DNA from: Aureococcus anophagefferens
Taxonomy: Eukaryota > Sar > Pelagophyceae > Pelagomonadales > Pelagomonadaceae
Assembly: GCF_000186865.1 (NCBI RefSeq)
Contig: NW_008705564.1
Coordinates: 2,196,196-2,260,195, forward strand
DNA length: 64,000 nucleotides
Direction: 5' to 3'
A program made the position numbers and the translations under genes. The stretch's first letter is position 1, and every line of letters starts with the position of its first letter. Of the stretch, positions 9,570 through 19,076 are shown in pieces. The notes under the pieces are model-generated. The model made no database searches, was not told the origin of the DNA, and saw only the letters and a list, made by a program, of their open reading frames with translations.

Positions 9570-11498
9570 ATGGGCGCCGCGGGCAGCACGCAGCGGCGCG
9601 CGTCCCAGGCGGGGACCGCGGCGCCCGCCGGCGCGCCGGCGCCCGCCGGCGCGGCGCCGCCGCCGGAGTATGCGACCGTGCGCGTCATCGTCCCGCCGGG
9701 CATGGCGCCGGGCCAGACCGCGGCCTTCACCGTCGCCGGCCGCACGCTCCGCGCGGTCATCCCGCCGGGCGCCGTCGCGGGGTCCGCGTTCGACGCGCGC
9801 GTGCCCGCGCCGGCGTCGCGGCCCGGCGCCGCGCCGCGGAACCCGGAGATGGAGGAGCTGCTCACGACGCAGCTCAGCGCCGTGTCCGCCGTGCGGGAGA
9901 CCCTCGGCGCGCCCGCGTCCGACCTGAGCGACGACGCGATCATCGCGGCCCTCAACGCGCAGCACTACGACGTCGAGGCCGCCGTCAGGGCAGGACAAGG
10001 GTGATTCAACGTCGCTTCAACGTGAGTGTTCCGCGCGCGCGCGTTCTGGAAAAAGCATCCACGCTTCGAGACCGTTCCGAGAGATGATCGCTCGTCCAAA
10101 AGTCAGCCGAAACGAGTGGAAAATGGCCGAGAGAGGAGCCTTTGAAGTTGGGAATTTCGCACTCTTGTCCTGCCCAGGCCGCCGTCGCCGCGCTGCTCGA
10201 CCGGGGCTGGCCCCGGCCCACGGCGCCCCAGGCCGCCGAGGCCAAGGAGGCGCCGCCGCCGGGCGACTTCCCCGCGGCGCTCAACGCGTCCGCGCAGCGC
10301 CACGTGGCCGACTCCGGGGCGGGAAACGAACCCGACTTCGCTACGCGCGTATGCGCACCGTTGTGACCTACTTGTTTCACCGTCTTGAAAGGAACTCTTG
10401 CCGAGAGAACACGATGCCTCCACAAATCCGCCGAAACGACCGTGATGTGACCGAGAGAGAGAGGTTCGACGGTTTCGCCGGACGGGGCGTTTTTTTCACC
10501 GGTCGTTCCCCGCGCAGGCCAACTCGCACCTCGAGCAGATGGACGCCGCCGCGCTGGCGGCGGCGACGGACGGCTTCTCGGACGCGCGGCTCCTGGGCCG
10601 CGGCGGCTTCGGCGCGGTCTACCGGGGGCGCCTCGCGGGGTTGGACGTCGCGGTGAAGCGGCTGGACGCGGCGTCGATGCAGGGCGCGGCCGAGTTCGCG
10701 AACGAGGTGCGCTTCCTCGCGCGCGCGACGCACCGGAACCTGATCCTGCTCCTGGGCTACGAGACCGAGGGGCCCTGCCTCGTCTACGAGCTCGCGCGCG
10801 GCGGCTCCGTCGAGGAGCGGCTGGCCTGCGCGAACGACACCTACGCGCCGCTGACGTGGTCGCTGCGGCTCGGCGTCGCCATCGACGTCGCGCGGGGGCT
10901 GAACTTCCTCCACGCCTGGCCCGAGGGCGCCATCGTCCACGGCGACGTCAAGACCGCGAACGTGCTGCTCACGGAGCCGCCCGTCGTCGCCAAGCTCTGC
11001 GACTTCGGCCTCGGGCGCCTCATGAGTGACCGGGCGAGCCAGATGACGACGATGAACCTCAAGGGGTCCTGGGGCTACATCTGCCCGGAGTACGCGCGGA
11101 CGGGCAAGGTCGGGCCGGGCTCCGACGTCTACTCGCTCGGCGTCGTGCTGCTGGAGCTCATGACGGGCGCGGCGGCCTTCGAGCCGGCGCGCTCGCCGCC
11201 GGACCTCGCGTCCTACGCGCGCTCGAAGGGCTTCGACGGCGCCGCGCTGCTCGACGCGCGCGTCCGCGGCGACTGCGGCGGCTCAGTCGCGGACGTCTTC
11301 GGCCGCGTCGTCGAGCAGTGCCTCGCGGAGCACCGCGCGGACCGCATGGCCACGGAGACGCTGCTCGCGTCGCTCTTCTCCATCCGGGACACCGCGCGCG
11401 GCGGCCACTCCGCGGCCATCGCGGGGCCCTCCGGCGGCTCGGGCGGCGGCGGCGGCCACTCGTTCCTCGCGCGCCTCAACGAGGCCAAGTCCGTCTAA
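9570..11498 (+). CDS. UBA-domain protein kinase (IRAK/Pelle/RLCK-like)
   Basis: Exons are 9570-9977, 10178-10306 and 10518-11498 (505 aa), interrupted by a family-A and a family-C introner. The N-terminus has MGAAGS and a repeated VxVPPGMxPGQ/VIPPGAxxGS beta motif (about residues 30-75). A UBA-like three-helix stretch (about 116-150) is completed only after removal of the first introner. The kinase domain (about 198-480) has GRGGFGAVY, VAVKRL, HGDVKTANVLL (HGD in place of HRD) and DFG, closest in style to IRAK/plant receptor-like cytoplasmic kinases. HGD replaces the Arg that couples to the activation loop, as in many RLCKs. It is presumably a cytosolic signalling kinase responding to ubiquitin; substrate unknown. 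Confidence 0.88.
9986..10177 (+). mobile_element. Introner family A (A3), intron
   Basis: TSD GCCGCCGT (9978-9985 and 10178-10185). The intron is 9978-10177 (200 nt), GC-AG. The body is inverted relative to A2, yet the ends facing the gene sense strand are again CAGGGCAGG...CCTGCCCAG. Confidence 0.95.
10315..10517 (+). mobile_element. Introner family C (C1), intron
   Basis: The element starts CGGGGCGGGAAACGA and ends TCGTTCCCCGCGCAG, an imperfect TIR. Flanking octamers GCCGACTC (10307-10314) and GCCAACTC (10518-10525) differ at one base. The intron is 10307-10517 (211 nt), GC-AG. Part of the body (about 10415-10440), read on the minus strand, is a diverged version of the core shared by families A and B. 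Confidence 0.85.
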
Positions 11499-11542
11499 GG
11501 GTGCTCCCTAGGGTCGGTTGCCGCTTCGGCCGCGCGAAGGCG

Positions 11543-11893
11543 CTAGGGGGAGGTCGCGCCGGCGATCGCGAGCGCCGCGGCGACGTTCGCGGGCGAGCCG
11601 CCGTTGTGCGCGTCGTAGCCGAGGCCCTGGAGGATGGCCGCGGCCTTGCCCCCGCGGCCCCCCGAGCCGCAGTGCGTCACGATGGGCCGGTCCGCGGGGA
11701 GCTCGACGCCGGCCGCGGCGAGCTTCGCCGCGAACTCGTCGGCCGTCGTGAGGCGCTCGGACTGCGGCTCGCCGTCCACGTTCAGCGGCACGCGGGCCGC
11801 GCCGGCGATGGACGCGGGCGGACCCAGAGATACCCCCGGCGGTATCCCCCGTATCCTATAACACTCACACCCCGAGTCTGGGCTATGGACCAC
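11543..11893 (-). CDS. Rhodanese-domain protein, N-terminally incomplete
   Basis: The C-terminal part of a rhodanese domain is clear: a GAARVPLN segment (the usual G-(A/S)-x-N-(I/V)-P region), PIVTHCGSGGRGGKAA with the active-site-loop Cys, and NGGSPANV. The first rhodanese strand with the DVR motif is missing from this ORF. The 5' sequence (11830-11893) does not look like it and may be non-coding, so the real first exon may lie upstream, or the gene was truncated near the D element at 12097. Sulfurtransferase activity cannot be assumed. Confidence 0.6.
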   Translation of the reverse strand: MVHSPDSGCECYRIRGIPPGVSLGPPASIAGAARVPLNVDGEPQSERLTTADEFAAKLAAAGVELPADRPIVTHCGSGGRGGKAAAILQGLGYDAHNGGSPANVAAALAIAGATSP

Positions 11894-12096
11894 TAACGCT
11901 GCTTTTCTGCGGCCCTGTGATCACAGGGTAAGCCTGCTAACCCCAGCACCGCCGCAGCTCCGGCTGAGCGCCGCTCTCCGCCGGAGCGCCGCCCCGCGCC
12001 ACGCCGCCGCGAATCCCGAGTCGGATTCCGCCGCGACACGGCCCGGAGCGGCAGCCCCTCCGAGTCCGCCGGCCGGGACCCCCCAGAGGCCCCCGC

Positions 12097-12429
12097 CAGT
12101 GTGGAATTCAACCATAGGCGTAGGACCCCCCAATAGAAGTATTATTTATTATTCTGAGGCGGGACGCGTTACTACTCTGTACGTAGACCGCGCGCGCGCG
12201 TGGTCCGGTGAGCTTCAATTTGGTTCGACCCTCGGCAAAATCGGTCGAATATATCATACTGAGTCAACCACGGCTCGTTAAATTGTATAATCGCATCGAT
12301 TCCGACGTGTTTCAGGCGCGGGTCGCGGGTTCGGGCCGGGGAAACGTAGAGATGTAACTTCAACATTGCACTGATCGTGCAAACTTTTTGACCCAGGACT
12401 ATTCGGATTTTATTTTGAATTCCACACTG
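12097..12429. mobile_element. MITE-like element D, non-intronic relative of family B
   Basis: A 333-bp unit with perfect terminal inverted repeats CAGTGTGGAATTCAA/TTGAATTCCACACTG and an 8-bp TSD GCCCCCGC (12089-12096 and 12430-12437). The termini differ from family B (CTGTGTGGAAATCAA) chiefly at the second base, so neither strand ends in AG and it cannot supply a 3' splice site. It lies between genes. The interior is AT-richer, without an ORF. Confidence 0.9.
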
Positions 12430-12523
12430 GCCCCCGCCCGCGGCGCAGCCCCCTCCTGTCGCGCCCCGTTCCACTCGGGGCGCTGGGACTGCAGTAGACG
12501 CTCCGCGTCTACCAGCCGTCATC

Positions 12524-13584
12524 ATGACCGACGAGACGGAGACCGACACGTCAAATTTCGCGAAAATGTTTGACAAACTCCCCGCGTTCAACCCGCCCGA
12601 CACCAACAGCGCCGGCGCCATCGCGCTCCGCGCCTGGGTGCGCGGCCTGACGGCGCGCGGGCCGCCGACGCTCGCCTTCCTCCGCAAGTACGAGGAGGAC
12701 AACTTCGCGGGCAAAGTTCTACGACTCGTTCCTGCCGAGCGGGACCGGCTCCGGAGCCAAGAAGAGCTACATCGCCCGCGCCCTCATGTACGCGCTCGAG
12801 ACGCGCTTGGAGGGCACGGCGCAGGTCTACGTCGACCTGCTGATCCAGGCCAAGGGCGACATCTCGTCCAAGGGCATCTTCCTCTCGCTCATCGAGGAGT
12901 ACAAGGCCGGGGACGCAAGCGACGTCCGGCGCGACCTCGCCGCGCTCTCAGCGAACGCCAACGGCGGCCTCCGCGCGACGCAGTTGCGCCTCAAGGTCCT
13001 CGCCAACCAGCACCGCGTCGCCACGGGCATGCAGCTGTCCAGCGCGGAGCTCCGCGACTACGCGCTCGACGCCCTCGACCCGTTCCGTGGTCTACGAGGT
13101 CTCCCGCCGCATCTTCCTCACGGGGTGCCTGTCCATGTTCGTGCCCGATTCCATCTCCCAGATCGCCATCGGGCTCCTCGGCAGCCTCATCTCCTACCGC
13201 GTCTTCAGCCACTACGAGCCCTACGTCGAGGAGGACGACGGCGTTGTCTCGGAAGTGGCGCAGACCGAGCTCGTCCTCGTCTTCTTCTACGCGCTGATGG
13301 TCTTCGCGACGGACAATCTCGAGCAGCACGACGGCGTCTTCTCGGGCAAGGTGTTCGCGAGCCTCCTCGTCGTGCTCCTCGCGTCCACGCTTCTCATCGC
13401 GGTCTGGCTGATCATCCTCGCGAACTTTAGCGGCGACGAGTTGCGCTCCTGCGTCGCGGGGCTGCGGCGTCGGGTCCGGCGGGCGGAAGACGCAAACGAC
13501 GACGGCGGCGCGGCCACCGTCGACGCGGAGGCGGTGAAGCGGGCGGACGTGGCGCAGGACGCGGCCGGCCCCGCGGACGCCTAA
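12524..13584 (+). pseudogene. Membrane-protein gene broken by two frameshifts
   Basis: Three consecutive open segments in three frames make one sensible protein: 12524 to about 12714, about 12716-13083, and about 13086-13584. Joining needs a one-base correction at about 12712-12716 and another at about 13082-13087; no splice sites fit. The last segment carries a motif of the type VVYEVSRRIFLTG followed by two or three transmembrane helices and a Pro-Tyr-containing loop, which I know as the C-terminal membrane region of large protist surface proteins. The usual large N-terminal part is absent. This is decay or sequence error. Confidence 0.55.
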
Positions 13585-13639
13585 CTACACTGTCATGCCC
13601 TACCCCACGCCTACCCCGTAGCCCCCTGCGCCGCAATTA

Positions 13640-13848
13640 CCACAAAGCAAGCTTGCCGCGCATTGCCGCGGCGCACCGAGGCTATGCGGTCGCCGAGGGC
13701 CTGTTCCAAAATGGCCTCTTCCTTGGAGATTGTCGGACAGCTCACGGCGGAGCCCATGGCTCATCAGACCTGCTCAGCACCCGTACAGTTGCTGAGTCCG
13801 AAACTGATACATGTAAGTTGAAGAAAATGAGTATGTTCAAGTTAATTT
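13640..13848. other. Gap between convergent genes, nothing recognised
   Basis: About 210 bp between the 3' ends of the frameshifted gene and the methyltransferase fusion. It is AT-richer than the coding sequence and presumably 3' untranslated sequence. No repeat or RNA gene is visible. Confidence 0.5.
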
Positions 13849-15027
13849 TTACGGAACGCGGAGCTCGTAGACGTCGGTGTTCGCCGCGCCCGGCCGGTCG
13901 GGCCTCGGCGCGGCGGCGGCGACCCAGCCCCGGGCCGCGACGCGCCGGAGGAACTCGGCCGTGCGGCCGAGGCGGTGCGTGCAGCTGATGAGGAGCGTCG
14001 CGTCCGGGTTGCGCCGCCGGAGCCGGCCGAGCGTGTCGAGCAGCGGGTCGAAGAGGTGGGGCCAGAAGACGCAGTCCGCCGCGAGGACGACGTCGGCCGG
14101 CGGCAGGTCCTCCGGCAGGTCCGGCGCGAGCCAGTCGAGCGCGACGACGGCGACGCCGGCGGCGCCGCTGCGCTTCGCGTTGCGCTCGAGGAGCGGCAGG
14201 TTCTCCGGCAGGTCGCTGAGCACGACCGCCGCCGCGCCGAAGGCCGCGGCGGCCGCGAGGCCGCAGAGCCCCGCGCCCGCGCCGAGTTCGAGCACGCGCG
14301 CGCCGGCGACGGCGCCGCCCTCGAGGTGGCGCGCGAGCTCGTAGGCCGCGGGCCAGACGCGGGACGCCGTGTAGCTCGCGTCGACGTCGCCGCCGACGCC
14401 CTCGGGCGCCGCGCCGTCGGCGCGCGGCGCGCGCTGCTCGAGTTCCACGGCGACGCCGGCGAAGTAGTAGGCCGCGTGCGGCGCGCCGACGTCGGCGCGC
14501 CAGCGCGCCGGGAGGCGCGTCGCAGGCGCCGCGGGCGGCGGCGCGGCGTCGAGCGCCGTCGCGGACGTCGCGCGGTCCGGCGGGCCGACGTCGCTCAACC
14601 GCGCGCGCAGGAGCCGCGGCCGGCACTGCACGCGGACGAGGACCTGCGCGCGGCCCCGCGGCGCCGGCGCGACGGCGTGCGACGCCAGCGCGAGGCGCGC
14701 CGCGCCCGCCGTCGTCGGCCGCGCGGCCGCGACGACGAGCGCGTCGATCGCCGTCTGGCCGTCGGCCGCGGTCGTCAGCAGCGCCTCGGCGGACGCGGGC
14801 AGCGCGCTGCCGCGCGGGACCAGCGGCAGCAGCGACCCGTCCGCGAGCGCGAGGGCCACGTCGAGGGCGAGCAGGCCGTCGCCGTCGAGCGGCAGCGGGC
14901 CGGCGAGCGCCTCGACGTCGCCGCCAGACGAGACGACGAGCGCGCCGCCCTCGCTGTCGTCGCTCACGGATTGGAAGGTGCTCATCGCTGTGGTTGCCGC
15001 CAAGTATGCGAGCAGCACGCGGCGCAT
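13849..15027 (-). CDS. Fusion of an Hsp70 substrate-binding-like domain with a METTL21-type methyltransferase
   Basis: 392 aa. Residues about 51-135 align along their length with the Hsp70 substrate-binding beta subdomain: LLALDVALAL for the LLLDVxPLSLG strand, LVPRGSALPA for the LIxRNxTIPT loop, and APAPRGRAQVLVRV for the PPAPRGVPQIxVTF strand. Residues about 220-392 are a seven-beta-strand lysine methyltransferase of family 16: WPAAYELARHL, SAM motif LELGAGAGLCGL, acidic residue in LSDLPEN, DWLAPDLPEDLPPADVVLAADCVF (the D-x-x-F motif in place of D-x-x-Y, with the stretch at 298-321) and a C-terminal strand. No Hsp70 ATPase domain is present. The known family member METTL21A methylates Hsp70s, so a chaperone-directed enzyme is a reasonable inference. 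It is divergent from the gene at 15316. Confidence 0.8.
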   Translation of the reverse strand: MRRVLLAYLAATTAMSTFQSVSDDSEGGALVVSSGGDVEALAGPLPLDGDGLLALDVALALADGSLLPLVPRGSALPASAEALLTTAADGQTAIDALVVAAARPTTAGAARLALASHAVAPAPRGRAQVLVRVQCRPRLLRARLSDVGPPDRATSATALDAAPPPAAPATRLPARWRADVGAPHAAYYFAGVAVELEQRAPRADGAAPEGVGGDVDASYTASRVWPAAYELARHLEGGAVAGARVLELGAGAGLCGLAAAAAFGAAAVVLSDLPENLPLLERNAKRSGAAGVAVVALDWLAPDLPEDLPPADVVLAADCVFWPHLFDPLLDTLGRLRRRNPDATLLISCTHRLGRTAEFLRRVAARGWVAAAAPRPDRPGAANTDVYELRVP

Positions 15028-15315
15028 TCACAAAGGTCCTCGCGCAGCAATTGCCAGCGTCTCGATGCTTGTCGAGGCTTGGCTGCTCACATCGTTTGCC
15101 ACTAATCGGTCGGCGATCGCTGCTCTTACCTTGCTAGGAGCCTGCTAGGAGAGGTTAACAGCTAGAGGGCCTCCCCGGGGGGGTTTGCGGCACCAGGCCT
15201 TGCGGCACTGGGACTCCAAGCCTAGCCGCGGCTGAACACCTGCAACCAAAGCTCTTGAGGCGCCGAGGTGCGAGGTGGTCGAGTGCTATAACGTCGTAGC
15301 AAGCGCAAGAACCCA

Positions 15316-15876
15316 ATGGCGCCGCAGAACCGCTGCCTCGTGCTCGTCGCGCTGTGCTGCTCCGCGCATGCCTTCCGACCGGCGCCGCGCCGGCCGCCGT
15401 CGACGCCTAAGCGCGCGACACCGAGCGGCGCCGACGACCGCGGCCCGGCGCAGCTCACGGCGCGGAACCTGCTCTACCTCGGCACGGCCGTCTTCCCCGT
15501 CGGCGACGTCGCCTGCGCGAGCTTCGACGTCGCGCCCGCGGCGTTCGCGAGTTACGCGGGCGTCATCATGGCCTACATCGGCGGGCTCCAGCAGGCGACC
15601 GCGTGCGCGCTCGGCCTGCGGCCGGCGCTCGTCGTCTCCGGCATCGGCGTGGCCATCGCGGGCTGGCTCTGCGCCGCCGCCGCGGCGGCGGGCTTCGCGC
15701 GACCGGCGCTCGCGGGCCTCGCGCTGCTCTACGCCGGGCAGCTCGCCGCCGAGAGCTTCGCGCCTCCCTGGGCGGAGCTGGGCGAACCGGCTCGTGCGGG
15801 CATGCTCACGTCGGAGCGCAAGATCCCCATGGTCGTCGGCGCCGCGACGCTCGCCGTCGCCGCGCTCACGCAATAA
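15316..15876 (+). CDS. Plastid-targeted small membrane protein (TMEM69/DUF3429-like)
   Basis: 186 aa. The N-terminus is a signal peptide ending CSAHAFRPAPRR, the A-F motif plus basic transit segment typical of complex red plastids. Five hydrophobic segments follow, with YAGVIMAYIGGLQQATA resembling the signature helix of the DUF3429/TMEM69 family. Function in that family is not established. Start chosen at the ATG that yields the signal peptide. It shares a 289-bp divergent promoter region with the methyltransferase fusion. Confidence 0.7.
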   Translation: MAPQNRCLVLVALCCSAHAFRPAPRRPPSTPKRATPSGADDRGPAQLTARNLLYLGTAVFPVGDVACASFDVAPAAFASYAGVIMAYIGGLQQATACALGLRPALVVSGIGVAIAGWLCAAAAAAGFARPALAGLALLYAGQLAAESFAPPWAELGEPARAGMLTSERKIPMVVGAATLAVAALTQ

Positions 15877-15909
15877 GAGAAGCAGTTAATTCAACACAAG
15901 AGGGGGGGG

Positions 15910-17264
15910 CTAAGGCAGCGCGCCGTCGTCGACGAGGCCCGGGTCGTCCAGGCCGGCCGCGCCGTCGTCCGCGGGGTCGTCCAGGCCGGCCGCGCCGTCG
16001 TCCGCGGGGTCGTCCAGGCCGGCCGCGCCGTCGTCGACGAGGTCGTCGTAGAGCCGTCGTCCGCCGTCGTCGACGTCGCCGTCGTCGTGGGTGGGGTCGT
16101 CGTCGTAGGGCAGCGACGCCTCGACGAGCCCCCGGCACGGGAACGCGCTCGAGCCCGCGCGGACCGCGAGCGTGTCGTAGGAGTCGAGCGCGGCCGCGGC
16201 CAACCTGTTCGAGTCCTCGGCCGTGAGCTGGGGCGCCGCGAGCCACGTGGCCATGAGCGAGTCGCCGTTGACCGCGCACGTCGACGAGCCCGTGAAGAGG
16301 TCGCACTGGTCGCCGCCGCCGCCGACGGCCGACGTGACGTGGTCCAGGAACCCGTAGGACGGCGCGATGTAGACGTCGCGCCGCTTCGGGAGCAGCGCGC
16401 AGAGGCACGTCGCGTTGAGCGAGTCGACGCGCGAGTCGACCCAGCAGGGCGCGCCGATACAGGTCACCATCGTCACCTCCGCGCAGAGCGTCTCCGCGCG
16501 GGCGACGAACTGGGACGCGGCGGCCGTCGACGGGTCCGGCCCCACGGGCCAGGACACGAGGTCGGCGCCGAGCTCCGGGAAGAGGCCGCCGTCCTTGGTC
16601 AACGAGCAGATCTGGTTCGCGCCTGGGCAGGAAAAGGGTGCGACATGCCCAACTTCAAAGGCTCCTATCTCGGTCGTTTTCCGCTCGTTTCGGCTGATTT
16701 TTGGACGAGCGATCATCTCTCGGAGCGCTCTCGAAGCGTGGGTGCTGTTCCCGAAACGCGCGCGCGCGGAACACTCACGTTGAAGCGACGTTGAATCACC
16801 CTTGTCCTGCCCTGGTTCGCGCCCGCGACGACGGACAGGCTCCCGGACGCGACGCCCTCCACGACGGCCACGAACGTGTTGGACCGGTCCAACAGGAACT
16901 GGGCCAGGCCCGTGTCCACGCTCAGGTCGATGTCCGGCGCGCCGTTCTCGATGACGCAGGAGCAGTACGCGGCCGTCGGCTCCGCCGTCGGGTGCGTCGG
17001 GTTCTCCTCGGCCACGGTGCAGACGCTGTAGGCGCAGTAGGCGTAGGCCATGGACTCGAAGCAGTCCTGGGCGAGCTCGAACTGGGCGATGAGCTCCACC
17101 ATCGCCACCTTCTTCGCCGACATGGGCACGTTCGTGCCGATGGCCGACGCGCGGAGCGACGCCTGGGCTTGCCGGCGCGCCCCGCGGCCCAGGACCGCCA
17201 GGGCGCACGCGCCGACGAGGGCGGCGACGACGACGGCGACGACGGGTCGGTGGCCCACGACCAT
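15910..17264 (-). CDS. Single-pass membrane protein with Cys-rich extracytoplasmic domain and DDGAAGLDDPA tail repeats
   Basis: Exons are 17264-16823 and 16622-15910 (384 aa), with a family-A introner between them. One N-terminal transmembrane anchor (about residues 7-27) is followed by two Cys-rich modules with regularly spaced Cys pairs (CFESMAYAYCAY...CSC; LCAEVTMVTCIGAPCW...CLC). The tail is strongly acidic, with three 33-bp tandem units (about 15943-16041) encoding DDGAAGLDDPA. I do not recognise the family. The Cys pattern suggests disulphides in the secretory pathway or on the surface. The frame is open to 17405, but the ATG at 17264 places the anchor at the N-terminus. Confidence 0.72.
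15943..16041 (-). repeat. Three 33-bp tandem repeats inside coding sequence
   Basis: Three in-frame 33-bp units; the third diverges only at its end. They encode the acidic DDGAAGLDDPA repeats of the membrane protein. Being a multiple of three, the copy number can vary without a frameshift. Confidence 0.9.
16623..16814 (-). mobile_element. Introner family A (A4), intron
   Basis: TSD GTTCGCGC on the plus strand (16615-16622 and 16815-16822); on the host strand the intron begins GCGCGAAC and ends CCTGCCCAG (16822 to 16623, 200 nt, GC-AG). Splicing restores ...VVAGANQ-ICSLTKD.... Confidence 0.95.
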
Positions 17265-17509
17265 CCTAAACGACGGCGACCGGGCGTATGCTAGGGCTGC
17301 CCCATGTCGGAGGAATGCCGACGCGTCTGTAAAAATGGGCAACACCGGCCGCAGCGCCGCGACGTTGCAGTCCTTCGACTTTCTTGGACGAAAGTTTGGA
17401 CGCACCTAGCACACTTCCTAGAGCGCAGCAACCTCCATCCCGGAGAGTCCCGGCTAGTCCTCCAGGATGATGGTCGACTCTGCGAATTGAATGTATCCGA
17501 AGGTGGCCC

Positions 17510-18925
17510 CTAGACGAGGCGGCCGCCGCGGACGAAGCCGAAGAAAACGGCGAACTCGGAGGCGTAGATGGCCGCCGCGAGCGCGAAGCAGGCCCGGAAG
17601 GAGCCCGTCGCCTCGAGGACCCGGCCCGTGACGACGTTCGCGACGATGCCGACGAAGACGCCGACCGTGTTCGTGAAGCCGAGGATCTTGCCCGAGGAGC
17701 TCGGCGCGACGTCGGCGATGTGGGCGTGGTAGCCCGCGGAGGAGAAGGAGTGGGCCCCGAGGGCGAGGACGAGGCACGCGACGGCGACGCCCGCGTCCGC
17801 CACGCCGCCGAGGGCGAGGAGCGCGGCCGCGGGGATTAAGGACGAGATCGCGATCATGAGCCGCCGCACGTCGAAGGGCGCCCAGCCCTCGGCGATGAGC
17901 CTCGTCGCCGCCTGGCCGCCGACCTTGGACCCGAGCGCCATCGTGACCATGGGCAGCGCGCTCAGCCCCGCGGACTTGGACAGCTCGAGGCCGAGCTCCT
18001 GCGAGAAGTACGTCGGCAGCCACGCCTGCATGAAGAAGAAGGACCAGTTGAGGCAGTTGTGGACGTGCGTGAGCGCCGCGAGCTGGCCGACCTGGCGCAG
18101 CGAGAGGCCGCCGGACGGCGACGACGCGGCCGCGGGCGCGTCGTCCTCGGGCGGGTCGTGCTTCGCCGCGATCGATTTCGCGAGCGCGAGCCCGCCGGCG
18201 CCCCAGGCCAGGCCCGCCGCGCCGCCGCCGACCATGAGCGCCCGCCACCCGAGCACGGGGATCAGGCCGCCGAGCAGCAGGCCGGCGGCGTTGCCCGCGT
18301 TGAAGAAGACGAAGACGTCGGCGATGCCGCTCGACCGCTTCGCGAGCGGCAGCCACCGCGACACGACCGCGAGCGATCCGGGCAGCGCCGGCCCGCTCGC
18401 GAGCCCGAAGAGCAGCCGCAGGGCGACGAGCGCCGCGACGGGCGCCGGCGACGCCGCCGCGACGGGCATGAGCGCGACCGCGACGGACCACGCGGCGAGG
18501 CACGCGAGCATGACCGGCGCGCCGCCCAAACGGTCCGCGATGGCGCCGCCGGGCGCGTTCGTGAGCGCGTAGCCCGCCAGGTACGCCGACTGGAGCACGC
18601 CGACCGTCGACGCGCCGAGGCCGAGCTCCTTCTGGATGGGCACGATTCCGACGCTGAAGAGGCTGCGGTGCACGCTCACGAAGAGCATGACGACCGCGCC
18701 GAGCAGCACGAGCGTGCCGCCGGGCTCGCCCGACGCGCCGCCGCGGAGCTCGGCGGCGGGCGGCGCGTCGTCGCCGGCCGCGGGCGTCGCCGCGGCGACG
18801 AGCGCGTGCGTCGTCGGTGCGTGGAGCGTGTGGCGCGTCCGGAGGCCCTTGGGGCGCAGCGCCGGCAGGCTGTAGGCGCTGCCGGCGCAGACGCCCAACG
18901 CGACGAGCAGCAAGCGCTTCGACAT
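17510..18925 (-). CDS. MFS anion/phosphate transporter, PHT4/SLC17-like, probably plastid
   Basis: 471 aa. The N-terminus has a signal peptide and a plastid-type leader (GSAYSLPALRPKGLRTRH). About twelve transmembrane helices follow, with MFS signatures such as ADRLGGAPVM in the first loop, and WLPTYFSQELG and NTVGVFVGIVAN motifs typical of the anion:cation symporter (SLC17/PHT4) family. It presumably moves phosphate or an organic anion across a plastid membrane; substrate not decidable. Upstream sequence (18930-19070) is low-complexity. Confidence 0.88.
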   Translation of the reverse strand: MSKRLLLVALGVCAGSAYSLPALRPKGLRTRHTLHAPTTHALVAAATPAAGDDAPPAAELRGGASGEPGGTLVLLGAVVMLFVSVHRSLFSVGIVPIQKELGLGASTVGVLQSAYLAGYALTNAPGGAIADRLGGAPVMLACLAAWSVAVALMPVAAASPAPVAALVALRLLFGLASGPALPGSLAVVSRWLPLAKRSSGIADVFVFFNAGNAAGLLLGGLIPVLGWRALMVGGGAAGLAWGAGGLALAKSIAAKHDPPEDDAPAAASSPSGGLSLRQVGQLAALTHVHNCLNWSFFFMQAWLPTYFSQELGLELSKSAGLSALPMVTMALGSKVGGQAATRLIAEGWAPFDVRRLMIAISSLIPAAALLALGGVADAGVAVACLVLALGAHSFSSAGYHAHIADVAPSSSGKILGFTNTVGVFVGIVANVVTGRVLEATGSFRACFALAAAIYASEFAVFFGFVRGGRLV

Positions 18926-19076
18926 GATGCTTGCTACTCCGTGCTACTCCGCGTTGATGCACGAGACTGCACGACGCCTCTGGCGTTTGGGGGCGCTCTG
19001 GCGTTTAAGGTTGTGGAAGTGCAATAAGATTCAACATAGCTTCAACAATTTATGTTGAACACCGGCGAACCACCCG

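Noticed and set aside
12172..12714. Minus-strand ORF across the D element
   Set aside because: Crosses the element and the start of the next gene; no motif, compositionally mixed.
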